This document shows, piece after piece, positions 33,557-45,612 of a stretch of 64,000 nt of DNA. A program made the position numbers and the translations under genes. The notes under the pieces were generated by a model. That model saw only the letters and a list, made by a program, of their open reading frames with translations, had not been told where the DNA came from and searched no databases. Position 1 is the stretch's first letter, and each line of letters starts with the position of its first letter. The stretch comes from Eucommia ulmoides (lineage: Eukaryota; Streptophyta; Magnoliopsida; Garryales; Eucommiaceae): the NCBI GenBank assembly GCA_016647705.1, contig CM028335.1:34796212-34860211 (forward strand). Reading direction: 5' to 3'.

Positions 33557-35796
33557 TAAATAATACAGCACACCAAGATATATCCTAATTCAGCAAACTA
33601 GTCTTACTTAATCCAGTCCCCTGAGCTCCATGGAGATTCGTAATCTCTAAACCTCTGATTCCTTTAACGGTGGGAACCAAACCCTTACAATGATTCTTTT
33701 CCCAAGCTCATAATCAACCTCTACAATTTTTCTTTTCCTAGGCTAAAGAAGAACCTTATCTTTTTACGAGACTAAAAACTAACCTAATTCTATTATAGGA
33801 AGAATCACAGCCTAATCTATTTAACAGGCTAAAGATCAAACATCACCACAATCACAAGTATTTTTTTCCCATGTAAGGATTGAACCTCTACAATTCACTC
33901 AAAAATAATTCAATTTTAGGAGGAATCAAAACTCAGTTCTTTCCAAGAAAAATAATAACCTAACTTTTTTATACCTTAGGATAAAGATTAAACCTCAACT
34001 ATTTTCACTAAAAAAGATTGAAACCTAGTTATCCTGACTAGATACCAGCCCAACCGTGTCTAATCCGCTCAAACTCACAAATACAAAAAATTATGAGTTT
34101 CTTCTCACTAAGAGCTTCTACTACCTCAATACAGTTATACTCAATTAATCTCCCGAAATTTACTAAGTAATAGAATCAATGTGTGAAAAATTAATATATG
34201 GTTATAAATAAGTGTGGGTAGCACACAATAAAGCACGTAATCAGATAAACACAAAAAATCATTTTGAAAAGATTTTTATGCTCTTAAATTTGAAAACGAT
34301 TTTTCAATGATCTTAACTAAGCAAATATAATGATATAAAATTACAATAACGAATAATATCTTGGAAATATCTCACTAGGAAAATACTAAAAAATGTAAAT
34401 AGAATCGCAAGATAGCACAAATCGGTGACGCGAAAATAATCAACACTTTAGATAAAGAACGTAACATAGTATCTCTCTCAAATGAATCTCAGCAGAATGA
34501 TAACTCTTAGAAAATCTTAGGAACTAATAGTTCTTTCTAATTTTATCACAATTCCATAGGTCTAATTATATAGACTGATAACAAGCCCTCCAACGGCTAC
34601 TTTTCAAAAGATATGCGTTTAAAGAGCACTCTTAGACCCCATATAATAATATATTTCAATTCTGGGGTAATCCACTTTAAAACAACTTTTAAAACTTTTA
34701 AATATGTCCATGAAATAATTCTCAATTTTCAATTATATAGGAAGTATTTAACTTCATAAATTAAGAAAATCATGAATTATGTAGACCAAATCAATAGGGA
34801 TATCAAAATACATGTGCCATATCTTTAGTAGATTTAAATCTTCCAAATCTATCCCTTAGAGTCTTAAAAATATCTAGTTTTTTGTCAAGAGATCAAATCC
34901 CTCGAAATCTCAACCAAAACAGTCAGTTGGCTGACCCCAAAATTCGGTTGAATAATTGTGGTTACAGGTATAGCAACTTCAAACCAACTTTTAACCATGA
35001 TTCAATCTAATTTTGGCCAAACTCAAAAACGAAGTTGTAACTCTCTTTCTAAGATTTCTAGATCATCTTGAATTACCTCAATTGGACTTTGAACGAGAAA
35101 GTTATGGTAAAAATACAAACAGGCGCACAATCCTAGTTGGTTGACCAAATTTTGTATTCGGTTGCTCCATCGACACAGTCTCAAAACCAAGACAAAACTG
35201 AATTCCAATTGGTTTACTGATTTCTACCAATCAGTTAACCGATTGCTTCAGAGCCTCACCCTGCCAAAACCTCAAACCCAATCAGTTGACCGATTTCTTT
35301 CCAATCGGTTGACCGACTGTTACAGGATGGCTCTTTTATTTATCAATTCTACTTCAAAACCCACAATACGATTCAATTAACCGATTATTTTTCTCGATTG
35401 ACTGAATTAACCCTAAAATTCAACTTTAAACATGATTTTCACTTAGGTTAATTTTTATTTTCAATTTTACATAGGAGCACATATTTAATCACTAACTAGG
35501 ATCCTAAAATTCATCATATAAACACACAAAAATGTAACTCATTTAATAGTGTCGTGTGTGATCCTAATTCAAATTGCATTATGAGTATAAGAGTATTGAG
35601 TTGTTTTCACCTAAATTCTTCAAGATCTTCAACAATCTTTATTTTTTTATTGTCCATCTTTGCACCCTTGATATTTTCTTCATGACATATTCAATATAAT
35701 CAATGAATAGAACACGTTTTCTAAAACACTCAACAAACACATTATTTCCACAAAAACATCAACTTGTAATTGTTCATCAAAATCTTGGGATCAACA
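33557..35796 (-). mobile_element. Copia 5' LTR (type A), lacking its last 200 bp or so
   Basis: Aligned by eye to 20,271-22,579 along its length. The last 185 bases or so of the complete LTR are missing where LTR B abuts. Right end GGATCAACA is followed by target duplication TGATT (35,797-35,801). It retains the GGTTGACC array at 34,917-35,400. Confidence 0.85.
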
Positions 35797-35800
35797 TGAT

Positions 35801-36796
35801 TGATCACTCAAATTTAATTCCCAATTTAAGCACCAATTATCGTAGTATAGTGCTTAAGTACAGGGTCAATCCACAAGAATTGGATTAGAAATATTGATTT
35901 TATATTTTATTTTTAAACGATTTCAGGTTGGTTATATATATATATATATAAAGGTTCGGGTTAGGGACATGAATAAATTCATCAATTTATCTTGTAAATT
36001 TCATTCTTATTCTTTCATTTAGTGTGTAATTAGGTAATATTCATGTAAAAGATAAATCGACCACTTAATTGCGATAAGATATCTTCACGATTCAATTCTT
36101 ATGTTAACTAATCTAAGGTAAATTAATCGTTGAGCATAATTTATTCAATTAATTCATACCAATACCACTTAAACTGATTATAAAACTGTTACATCTAAAT
36201 CATAGGTATTCGAACTAACACGAATAAATTTATATCTAAATCTCTACAAGAACATTTAGAACATAAATTCATTCAAATAGATATTTAAAATCAAAATTAT
36301 TATTTTACAATCTTATACACATAAGAACAAAATATAATTGAATAACAATGAAATTACATAGATAAACTTCAGAAGAAATACAGCTCTAACCCGATTGACG
36401 AACTTAGCCGATCATTGACGTGTTCTTCATTCTCCCAAAAATATTCAGCAAACACTCCATTAAAGCACCACAAAAATTATCCAGCCAAAAAGATGAGAAG
36501 AAACAAAATAAACAAATGAGGAAAGAGCCAAAAACCCTACTGCCGAAAACCTACTGCCAAAAAAAAAAAGAGGAACAAAAAAAAAATGAATAATGAATGC
36601 CTCCAAAATGAAAAGAAAAATCAATATAAACCTAGTCCCTACTGTCTTGTTTCGGCCCAACAAAAAAAAAAAAAAAAGTCCAGTTAATGGCATTAAAATG
36701 GCTATTAAGGCCATCCATTCTAAAAAAAGACAACAGTTCCCTCTTGACTTGAGGAACCGTTACAAAGAAGCGGGCTACTGCTTATGATGCGTGTCA
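35801..36796 (-). mobile_element. Gypsy 3' LTR
   Basis: Starts TGATCACTCAAATTTAATTCC and ends GCGTGTCA. The same sequence, apart from insertions, makes up 38,478-38,559, 41,056-41,247 and 43,213-44,022. Shared blocks include GTAGTATAGTGCTTAAGTAC, GATTTCAGGTTGG, AGATAAAT.GACCACTTAAT and CCCTCTTGACTTGAGGAACC. Confidence 0.8.
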
Positions 36797-36992
36797 GGTA
36801 GGGATGGTCATGGGCCTGGGGGCCCGCCCAACCCGTCAAGCCTGCCCACTCATTTTTAGGGCTTAGACTTGTATTTTGGGCCCGTGGGCAGGACCTGGAC
36901 TTGAAAATACAGGCTCGACCATTTTTAAGGCCGGGCTTAGGCCTTACTATTTTGTTTTAGGGCCGGCCCAGCCTGGCCCGGTCATTATATAT
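36797..36992. repeat. GC-rich GGGCC/CCCG tract resembling a hAT transposon end
   Basis: An abrupt GC-rich segment (GGGATGGTCATGGGCC, then repeated GGGCC and GCCCG motifs) in AT-rich surroundings. Plant hAT elements often begin with such sequence. Only one end is seen and I found no target duplication. Confidence 0.3.
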
Positions 36993-37439
36993 ATAGGTGA
37001 GTACTCTTGAGATTGATAGGAGGGATTGTGAGTACCCTTGAGATTGATTTTGAAAATTTTGATTTTGGGGTTGATTCATAGGTGAGCCTTGATTCGATTT
37101 TCGCCACGAAAAATTAGGATGATTCCATCACCCAAGGTTGTAGGTATTGGAATAAAGATTGTTCTCATTTCTCGGTATTGATTGAGCAGCATTAACTTAC
37201 TCTTGCACATATTCAGGATATTGAAAACTAAGGTGACAATCAATTATTGAGTAAGACACACTTTGACACAGTGCACATGGTTCAAATGTTTGAGATTAAA
37301 GAAATATGGATTGACTAGCACTTATCAATTGTCCTAAGACTTTTTAGAGATTGGCTACCAACTTATTTTGATTTATTTAATTTAACCCAGCTCTTTGGCT
37401 GGTAACTGGTGAAATTAAATTTCATCTATCTCTTCTCCC
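36993..37439. other. Gypsy interior without recognised gene
   Basis: Contains a near-duplicated GAGTAC[CT]CTTGAGATTGAT at 37,000 and 37,031. No domain was recognised on either strand. Confidence 0.3.
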
Positions 37440-38031
37440 TATTGCATCATGTTTTCTTTAAAAATATGCCTCCACATAAAGCATCCACCATTTGGCGGTT
37501 ACTTCTATCTAGTCCTTCAAAGAAACTTTACACTAATTTCCATTTCGAGACTTGATGATGTGGACATTGGCGCAATAATTCTTTTAATCATTCTGAACGT
37601 TCATGGAATTGTTCACCTGGAGATTGGGTGAACGTAGTAAGGGATCGTCTAACTTGATTTGTTTTTCCTATAGGATAATATTTCCTAAGGAATTCTTTTT
37701 GCATGTCAGCCCAAGCTCCAATGAAAGCTAGGGCTAAAGAATGCATCCAATGTTTAACTTTATCTTTAAAGGAAAACGAGAATAATCTTAACCTAACTGC
37801 ATCGTCAGATAAATTGGATATTCTAAAAGTTGTAAAAAGTTCCAAAAATTTATCCAAATATTCGTATGGGTTTTCATTATTTATTCCATAATAATTAGGT
37901 AACATTTGAATTATCGACGATTTAATTTCAAAGTTATTCCCACTCGTTATAGTTGGTAAGCGAATACATGACTGAGATATATAAGTAGAAGGATTATAGT
38001 ACTCCTTGAGTAATTTTGGTGCTCCTCCCAT
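37440..38031 (-). pseudogene. Gypsy gag relic
   Basis: The - strand frame 38,031-37,588 (147 aa) carries gypsy gag features: Y.NP.EYLDKFLELF, then VRLRLFSFSFKDKVKHW, then FLRKYYP and SPGEQFHE. The similarity continues with stops and a frame slip through KELLRQCPHH and DRSNRQMVDALCGG to about 37,440. It is the capsid region. The nucleocapsid and pol are deleted. Confidence 0.8.
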
Positions 38032-38454
38032 ATTTATCTCTTTGAAAGTTATTTCTAGTATAGAGTTTTTAGATTTGGATCTCGCTCTTCTAGGAACGTT
38101 ATCTAAGATAGAGTCTAAGATTATATCTATCTGATTATGTGATCATCTACCGTTCATGCAAAGGTTTCTTCAAATTCAAATACAAAACTAATTTAATCAA
38201 TAATATGTTTTATTATTTTTTCTAAGAGATAATAAGCAAGAAGCTAGAAAAAGATAAAGAACAATAGTTATAAATTAGAACGTGTAACCTGGCCTCCGTA
38301 AGTAGAAATCATAATTGTATTCAACCCAGTTATCAAATTCTAATATGTAGAGATAGAGTAATACTTGCACGGGTAATAATGAAAAATAAAATAAAATATG
38401 GATTTACACAAATTGTTAAAAAAATAATAAAAAATTAATAATTAACAATGTCAA

Positions 38455-38472
38455 TCCCCAATAATGGTGCCA
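38455..38472 (-). other. Primer binding site, decayed tRNA-Asp type
   Basis: The + strand TCCCCAATAATGGTGCCA differs from the plant tRNA-Asp 3' end by five positions, all transitions. It lies 5 bp from the LTR start at 38,478. Confidence 0.65.
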
Positions 38473-38559
38473 AAATTTGATCGCTCAAATTTAATTCCCA
38501 ATTTAACCACCAACTATCCTAGTATAGTGCTTAAGTACGGGATCAGTCCACAGGGATTT

Positions 38560-41055
38560 TGTTTATCCCTAAGTTTTGATGAACAATTAAGTGTTGATAT
38601 TTTTTGTGGAACTAATGTGTTTTTTGAGTATTTCAGAAAAAGAATTCTATATATTTAATTATGGTAAAGACATCATGAAGAAAAAGTTAAGGGAACAAAG
38701 ATGAATGCATTGAAGAAATGAAGAGCTGTGAAAACCTTAAAGAAATTAAGTAAAAACAACTCCATACTTTTATACTCTTAATACAACCCAAATTAGGATC
38801 ACACACGACACTATTAAACGAGTTATATTTATGTGTGTTTTGATATTAATATGATAGAATTTAGGGTCCTAATTAAAGATTTGATATGTGCTCCTTATGT
38901 GAAATTGAAAATGATAATTAACCTAATTGAAAATAAGGTTTAAAGTATAAAAAGTTGAATTTTAAGGTCAATTCAGTCAACCGAGAAAAACAATCAGTTA
39001 ACTAAATCAAATAGTGGGTTTCGGAGAAAAAATTCTGAAGAAAAATACCACCCTAAAGCAATCAATCAACCGAGTAGAAGAAATCGGTTAACCGTTTCAA
39101 GCAGTGAGTTTTTCGTAGCTAAATTGGACCACCCTATAACAGTCGGTCAATAGATTTGGAAGAAATCGGTCAACCAATTGGGTTTGAGATTTTAGTAGGG
39201 TGAGACTCTAAAACAATCAATTAACCGATTAGTAGAAATCAGTCAACTGATTGGAATTGAGTTTTGGTTTAGTTTCGGGGCTGTTTCGATCAGTCAACGG
39301 AATGAAAAATTCGGTCAATTGACTGGGCTTGTGCACCTGTTTGTACTTTATCTATAACTTTCTCGTCTGAACTTTGATTGAGGTGATTCAAGATGATTTA
39401 AAAATACTAGAAATAGAGCTACAACTATTATGTTTTGAATTTTTCCAAAATCAAATTGCAATGTGGTCAAAATTGGGTTTGGTGTTATTGCATCTGCAAC
39501 TTCAATCAGTTAACCGAACATTAGGGATCGGTCAACCGATAGGTTCGGTTGAGATTTCGAAAAACTTGGTCTGCAGGTCAAAAATTAGTAATTTTTTATG
39601 ATTCCAAGGGAGAGATTTGGGGGATATGATCTTATTAAATATATGGTACATGTATTTTAATACCCCTATTGATTTGGTCCACATAATTCATGATTCTCTT
39701 AATATAAGTAGTTAAATACTTTCTATCTTTGTGATTTTAAATTGAGAAATATTTTATAGATTTATTTGAGAGATTTAAGAGTTATTTTTAAGTGGATTTC
39801 TCCAGAATTGAAAGATATTGTTATATAGGGTCTAAGAGCGTCTTTTAGAGGCATATCTTTTGAAACGTAGTTGTTGGAGGGCTTGTTGTCTGTCTATATA
39901 TTTAGACCTGTGGGATTGAAATTAAACACATCAAGAACATTAGTTCTAATATTTTCTAAAAGATATTTTTACACTGAGATTTTCGAGAGATATTCTTGCT
40001 ACGTTTATGATCTAAAGCGTTGTTGATTTGGCATCACCGACTTGTGCTATATTGCGATTCTGTTTCATTCTTCTATGTTTTCCTAGTGAGATCTTTCCAA
40101 GTTATTATGTTTTATTTTGATTAGATATTATTATTAGTTTCTTGGTATTAAGATCGTTAAAAAATCATTTTCAATTCTAAAAACTTGAAAAATCTTTTTA
40201 AAACGATTTTGTGTGTTTATCTGATTATGTGCTATAATTTGTGTTACCCATACTTGTTTATTAATTAGATATTAATTTTTCTCATATTGTATCTATCATA
40301 TAGTAAATTTTGGTACATTAATCAAGTATAACTATATTGAGGTGGTAGAAGCTCCTTGTGGGAAGAAACTCATATTTTTCGGTATTTATGAGTTTGAGCA
40401 GATTAGACACGGTTGGGCCGGTGTCTAGTCTGGGTAGTTAGGTTTTGATATTTTTCCTGTAAAACGAATTAGGATTTGATATTTTTCCTAAGTAAAATGG
40501 TTAGGTTATTCTTTTCCTTTTAAAAAAACTAGGTTTTGATTCTCCCTAAAATTAAATTAATTTGAGTAAGTTGTAGAAATTTCATCCTTACTTGGGAAAA
40601 TGATACTTGTGAGTGTTGTGAGGTTTTGATTCTTCCTGTAATAGAATTAGGTTAGTCTTTAGCCTGGTAAAAAATTAAGGTTCTTCTTTAGACTATGAAA
40701 AAATTGAAAAGGTTGATTCTGAGCTTGGTAAAAGAATCGTTGTAAGGGTTTGGTTCCTACCGCTAAAGGAATCATAGGTTTAGAGGTTGTGAATCTCAGT
40801 GGAGCTCGGGGGACAGGAATAGGTAAGGCTAGCTTGTTCAACCAAGATATGTCTTGGTGTGCTGCATTCTTTACTTTCATTATATTTTGTTTGGTTGTAC
40901 ACCTAGTTAAACACTTATTCGTTGCATATCGAGGATAATAATTAATTTAGAAAAAAAATTGATTCTTTGATAATTAAGTGCTGAAAGATTTATTTGTTAA
41001 AATTTTTTGTAATCATCTAATTCACCCCCTTCTTGGGTAGCTCATTGGGCCAATA
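38560..41055 (+). mobile_element. Solo copia LTR (type A, 2,496 bp)
   Basis: Full-length reverse-oriented copy of the LTR at 20,085-22,579 (one base longer). It starts TGTTTATCCC, with one change from TGTTGATCC, and ends GGGCCAATA. Flanks GATTT (38,555-38,559) and GATTC (41,056-41,060) are a target duplication with one mismatch. No copia internal sequence adjoins, so it is a solo LTR left by recombination. It carries a GGTCAACCGA array at 38,970-39,545. Confidence 0.85.
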
Positions 41056-41247
41056 GATTCGATTGTGGTATTACTTTTGTATCTTATTTTTCTTGAGTGA
41101 AATAAATGATTTCAGGTTGGTTTTGAATTTTAATAACTAAATAGCAGAAAATTAATTAATTGAGATAGAATAGATATAAAGGTTTAGGTTAGAGACATGC
41201 ATAAAATTCATCATTTTATCTTGTACATTTCATTGTTATTCTTTTAG

Positions 41248-43212
41248 AGGAGGGGGACCACAATATAAAGAAAGTTGGTGGTGAAATAAGGAGGTCTAAA
41301 AAGCCTTTCGTGACAAGAAAATAGCTTTTAAAGAATGACAAAATTGTCGAAGTAGGGAGAGTTGGGATAAGTATAAACATGCAAATATGGAGGCAAGAAA
41401 AGTAATTAAAGAATCAAAGTTTCGGGTGTATGATAATTTGAATCAAAAGTTAGATACAAAAACTGGAGAAAGAGACATATTTAAACTCGTTATGTGTCGT
41501 AAATGAAAGACTAGAGATATAGGAAGTGTCAGGTGCATTGAAGACAATGATAAGAAAGTCCTTGTGAAGGATGAAGAGATAAGAGAACGATGAAGAAATT
41601 ATTTTTATAGTTTATTTAATGAGAATAATGCTGAGGAATCTAATTTAGTTTACTTTCAGATAAGATTTATAGGTTTTATAGAAAAATCAATGCTTCAAAA
41701 GTTAGAATAACACTAAGGAAAATGAAGATTGGATCATTGGTATGGCCAGATGAGATCCCAATAGATGTATGAAAAGGTATGAGAAATCTTGGAATAGAGT
41801 GGTTGACTAGACTTTTAACAATATTTTGAAGACTGAAAAAATGTCTGATGACTAGAGGAGGAGTATTTTAGTGCCTATCTATAAACATAAAGGGGAAGTT
41901 CAAAGTTGCACGAACTACCGGAGCATAAAACGTATAAGCCATACTATGAAACTTTGGGAGAGAGTGATAAAATATAGAATAAGACATGAAACGAGCATAA
42001 AAGAGAACTAATATAGATTTAGGCCCAATCGATCAATCACTAAAGCTCTCTATTTGCTCAAGAGATTAATGGAAAAATATAGAGAAAAGAAGAAAGATTT
42101 ATATATGGTATTTGTGGACCTGGAGAAGGCTTATGGTCGGGTACCCAGAGAAGTTTTGTAGTGGGTTTTAGAAAAGAAACATGTATCCAACGAATATGTT
42201 GAGGTAATTAAGGATATGTATGAAGGTATAGTCACTAGTATTCGAACAGGATGAGACGATATTTGTGTGTTTCCTATTAATGTAGGTTTACATCAAAGGT
42301 CATCTTTAAGTCCTTACCTCTTTGTTCTAGTGATAGATGAGCTAACAAACTGTGTCCAAGATAGAGTATCTTGTAGTATGTTATTTGCAAATGACATAGT
42401 ACTAACTGATGAAAATAGGACAGGTCTTAATACTAAGTTAGAAAGATAGAGGGAAGCCTTAGAATTTAAGGGCTTGAGAGAAGTCTTAGAGTTGAAGGGC
42501 TTGAAGGCTAGTAGAAGTAAGACGGAATACATGCATTGCAATTTTAGTAATGCCCGAAGAGATGATGGTACGGTCAAAATTGGAGATAAGGAGGTTCTAA
42601 AGTTATATCATTTTAGATATTTAGATTTAATGATTCAAAGTAATAGAGAAATCAATGATGATATTACTCATAGAGTCAAGGCCAGATGGTTGAAGTGGAG
42701 AAGTACAGTTGGGGTGATATACGATCGTAGGATACCATTAAAACTCAAAGAAAAATTCTACAAAACTACAATAAGACTAATGCTTCTGTATGGTTCAAAA
42801 TGTTGGGCAGTAAAAACAAAGTATGTCCAAAAAATTAGTGTAACAGCAATGAGGATGTTACAATAGATGAGTGGGAAGACGATAATGGATAAAATTAAAA
42901 ATAGAACTATTAGAGATAATTTAGGAATAACATCTATTATAGATAAGATGACAGAAAATCGTTTATGGTGGTTTGGACATGGGCATAGAAGACCTATAGA
43001 AGCACTAGAGAGAAAATACGATTTAGTCCAAGTGCGGGGGGCTACTAGAGAGAGAGGTAGGCCTAAAAAGATTTAGGATGAGACTATTAGAACTTATTTG
43101 ATAACATTGAACATATCCGAGAGAATGGCCCTTGATCGTTCATTGTGGCGTAAACAGATTCATGTACTCAACTCTACTTAAGTGTGACAAGGCTTAGTTG
43201 TTATTGTTATTG
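41248..43212 (+). mobile_element. RTE-type LINE fragment, 5' truncated
   Basis: The + strand encodes a broken reverse transcriptase with FPINVGLHQ, LSPYLFVLVIDEL and MLFANDIVL. The last is the catalytic box, where the family has ADD, so the second residue of the Asp pair region reads AND. It is followed by YGSKCWAVKTKYVQK, RPIEALERK and GRPKKI near the C-terminus. The end, GACAAGGCTTAGTTGTTATTGTTATTG, is the hallmark 3' tail of plant RTE LINEs. Flanks TATTCTTTTAG (41,237-41,247) and TATTATTTCAG (43,213-43,223) match at 9 of 11 positions. There are stops in several places. A short tandem duplication lies at 42,452-42,510. Confidence 0.85.
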
Positions 43213-44022
43213 TATTATTTCAGTCAGTGTGTAATTAGGTAATATTAACTGTAAGCCAATATTATTGTAAAAGATAAATTGACCACTTAATTAGAATAAA
43301 CTATCTTCACTATTCAATTCCTACATTAACTAATTTAAGGTGAATTAATCGTTTAACATAATTTTTTCAATTTAGTCATATCGATACCACTAAAATTGAT
43401 TGTAAAACTATTAGAATTAAACCACAATTATTAGATCTAACATTACAGATACAAATAAATTTAATTTTAAATCTCTACAAGAACATTTAAAACATAAATT
43501 CTTTTAAATAGATATTTAAAATCAAAATCATTGTTTTACAATTTTACACACATAAGAACAAAATATAATTGAATAACAATGAAATTATATAGATAAACTT
43601 CAGAAGAAATACAGCCCTAACTTGATTTACGAACTTAGCCGATAATTGATGTGTTATTCATTTTCTCAAAAATATTCAGGAAACACTCCATTAAAGTACC
43701 ACAAAAATTATATAGCCGAAAAGATGAGAAAAAACAAAATGAAGAAATGAAGAAAAGAGCCAAAAACCCTACTGCTGAAAAAATAAAAAAGGAATGAAAA
43801 TGAAAATGAAAATGAATGCCTCCAAAATGAAAAGCAAAATCAATGTAAAACCCAACCCCACTGTCTTGTTTCGGCCAAGAAAAAAAAAACAAAAAAAAAA
43901 CCTAGTCCAATTAATGGCATTAAAATGGCCATTAAGGCCATCCATTCTAAAAACGGCAACAGTTCCCTCTTGACTTGAGGAACCGTTGCAAACCAGTAGG
44001 CCACTGCTTATGGTGCGTGCCA

Positions 44023-45612
44023 AGTTAGTTCCTGCCTAATTCGTGGGTCGAATCGCGGGTTGTGGACGACTCGAACTAGTTTTGTCTATTTTCATATCTT
44101 TGCTCCTTTTTGTTTATTTTCTTCATCATCTTTTTCGTGTTTCTTTATTTTTGACTTTATTTCTGCAAAAATAATAAATTGTATTATTACTAATTAAGAA
44201 ATGATAAAAAGGCTATCAAAATTATAACTTAAAGGTTTAAATTTGGTATAAAATTGCGAACGATCAATGGTTTCTGTGTTTATTTGATTTGAGCTTAACA
44301 AACATGATTCTAATAATAATCAAGATTTTCTCTAAAATTCATATCACAAGATGACCCCCTCAACTAATGAGCATTCAAACTATTTTTTTCCATGATGAGA
44401 CTTTTGAGTAATTGAAGAAGAATACTTCTCATTTTTTTCTTTTTTTCTTTTTTAGCATCATGGCATCCTAAGTAATCTATGTAGTACGCTTTGGGCAATG
44501 ATCCTGGTTCAGTTGGGCCAAGTCACTAGATGTTGAAACACCCCTACAACTTAATACTCGAATTACCTAAATCCCCAATCTGCTAATCTCTCTTTCTTTT
44601 TTTTTTCGTTTATCTTTTTTTTTTTTTTTAGATGCATCTTTAAGATATTATGGATAACGAACAAAACTCTCAACAATAGAAGGCTTTTGGGATGGTGGCT
44701 TGGATTTATGATAGATTGTCTAGCCGTTGGACAAGTAATTTGAGTAATTATTTTTTGGGTAATAGCTTTTTGGGTAATGGTTTTTCAGTTCATGACTTTT
44801 TTGGGTGATGGATTTTGGGTACAGAATTTTTGGGTAACAGCTTTTTGGGTGATGACGTTTGGGGTAACGGCTTTGCTTTATGACGGATTACCTAACCGAT
44901 GAAGTTTTGGGTAATGACTTGCGGGCGAATGCTTTTAGGGTAATAGCTTTGCTCTATAACGGATTGTCTAGTTGATGGATGGGTCATTTGAGTAATGAAG
45001 TTTTTGTTGATGGCCTTTCGGATGACGAGTTTTTGGGTAACGCCTTTACTTTTTGACAGAATGCCTATCCGTTGGGTGGGTCATTTGGCCTCGCTTTTTG
45101 GATGATGACGTTTTGGGTAGTGGTTTTTCGGGTGAGGGTAAGGGCTTTACTTGATGACGGATTGCCTAGCGGTTGGGTTTTTGGATGGTGGCTTAGAATA
45201 AATATACTTTTGGTGGTGGGTGGAGTTTAGCGATCTGTATTGGGAGATGCAATAGGTTCATGGATAGTTTTCTAGCTGAACTGAGTCACCTTGTTTCACT
45301 TCCTCTTAGTTCAAATTCTCATTTAGCAAGAAAATTATATTCATCATGGTCAAGTTTATTCTCCACACATAGATCATACACAAACAAATTTAGAATATTT
45401 GAAAAATAAGCATTAGAAATTTGAGGCATACTTTTGGTAACACAGTAGCACTTATTGAGAAGTTAAATCCATCTACAAAGCAAGTCTTCTACTATCTAGA
45501 AGGGAAGTTAGAGATAGGTGGATTTTAGATTTTTTCTAGATTTTATCGAAATACATCTTAGCAGACCAAGTTCACAAGTGGTACCCTTAGGTCATGTTTT
45601 GGCATGTGACGG
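44023..45612. repeat. Left extension of Tat LTR with GGGTAATGGCTTTTT minisatellite
   Basis: 44,670-45,190 consists of diverged tandem pieces of 'TTTTGGGTAATGGC' and 'GACGGATTGCCTA.CCG', unit about 15 to 60 bp and irregular. The stretch before it (44,023-44,640) has T-rich tracts and nothing recognisable. It joins without a visible break to the LTR at 45,613. It may be part of that LTR, because the homologous LTR at 15,473 is truncated at this point. Confidence 0.5.

Larger units (their letters stand above)
35801..44022 (-). mobile_element. Internally deleted Ty3/gypsy element with split 5' LTR
   Basis: Two LTR copies in the same orientation (35,801-36,796 and the split copy 38,478-44,022) surround a 1.7-kb interior. 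The interior holds a gag remnant on the - strand and a tRNA-Asp-type primer site next to the right-hand LTR. So the element reads right to left and lacks pol. Its 5' LTR was later entered by a solo copia LTR and by an RTE LINE. The copia element described above sits exactly at its left end. Confidence 0.75.
38478..44022 (-). mobile_element. Gypsy 5' LTR, split by two insertions
   Basis: Pieces 38,478-38,559, 41,056-41,247 and 43,213-44,022 join to about 1.07 kb and match the left LTR. The first break holds a solo copia LTR, the second an RTE LINE. Confidence 0.8.
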
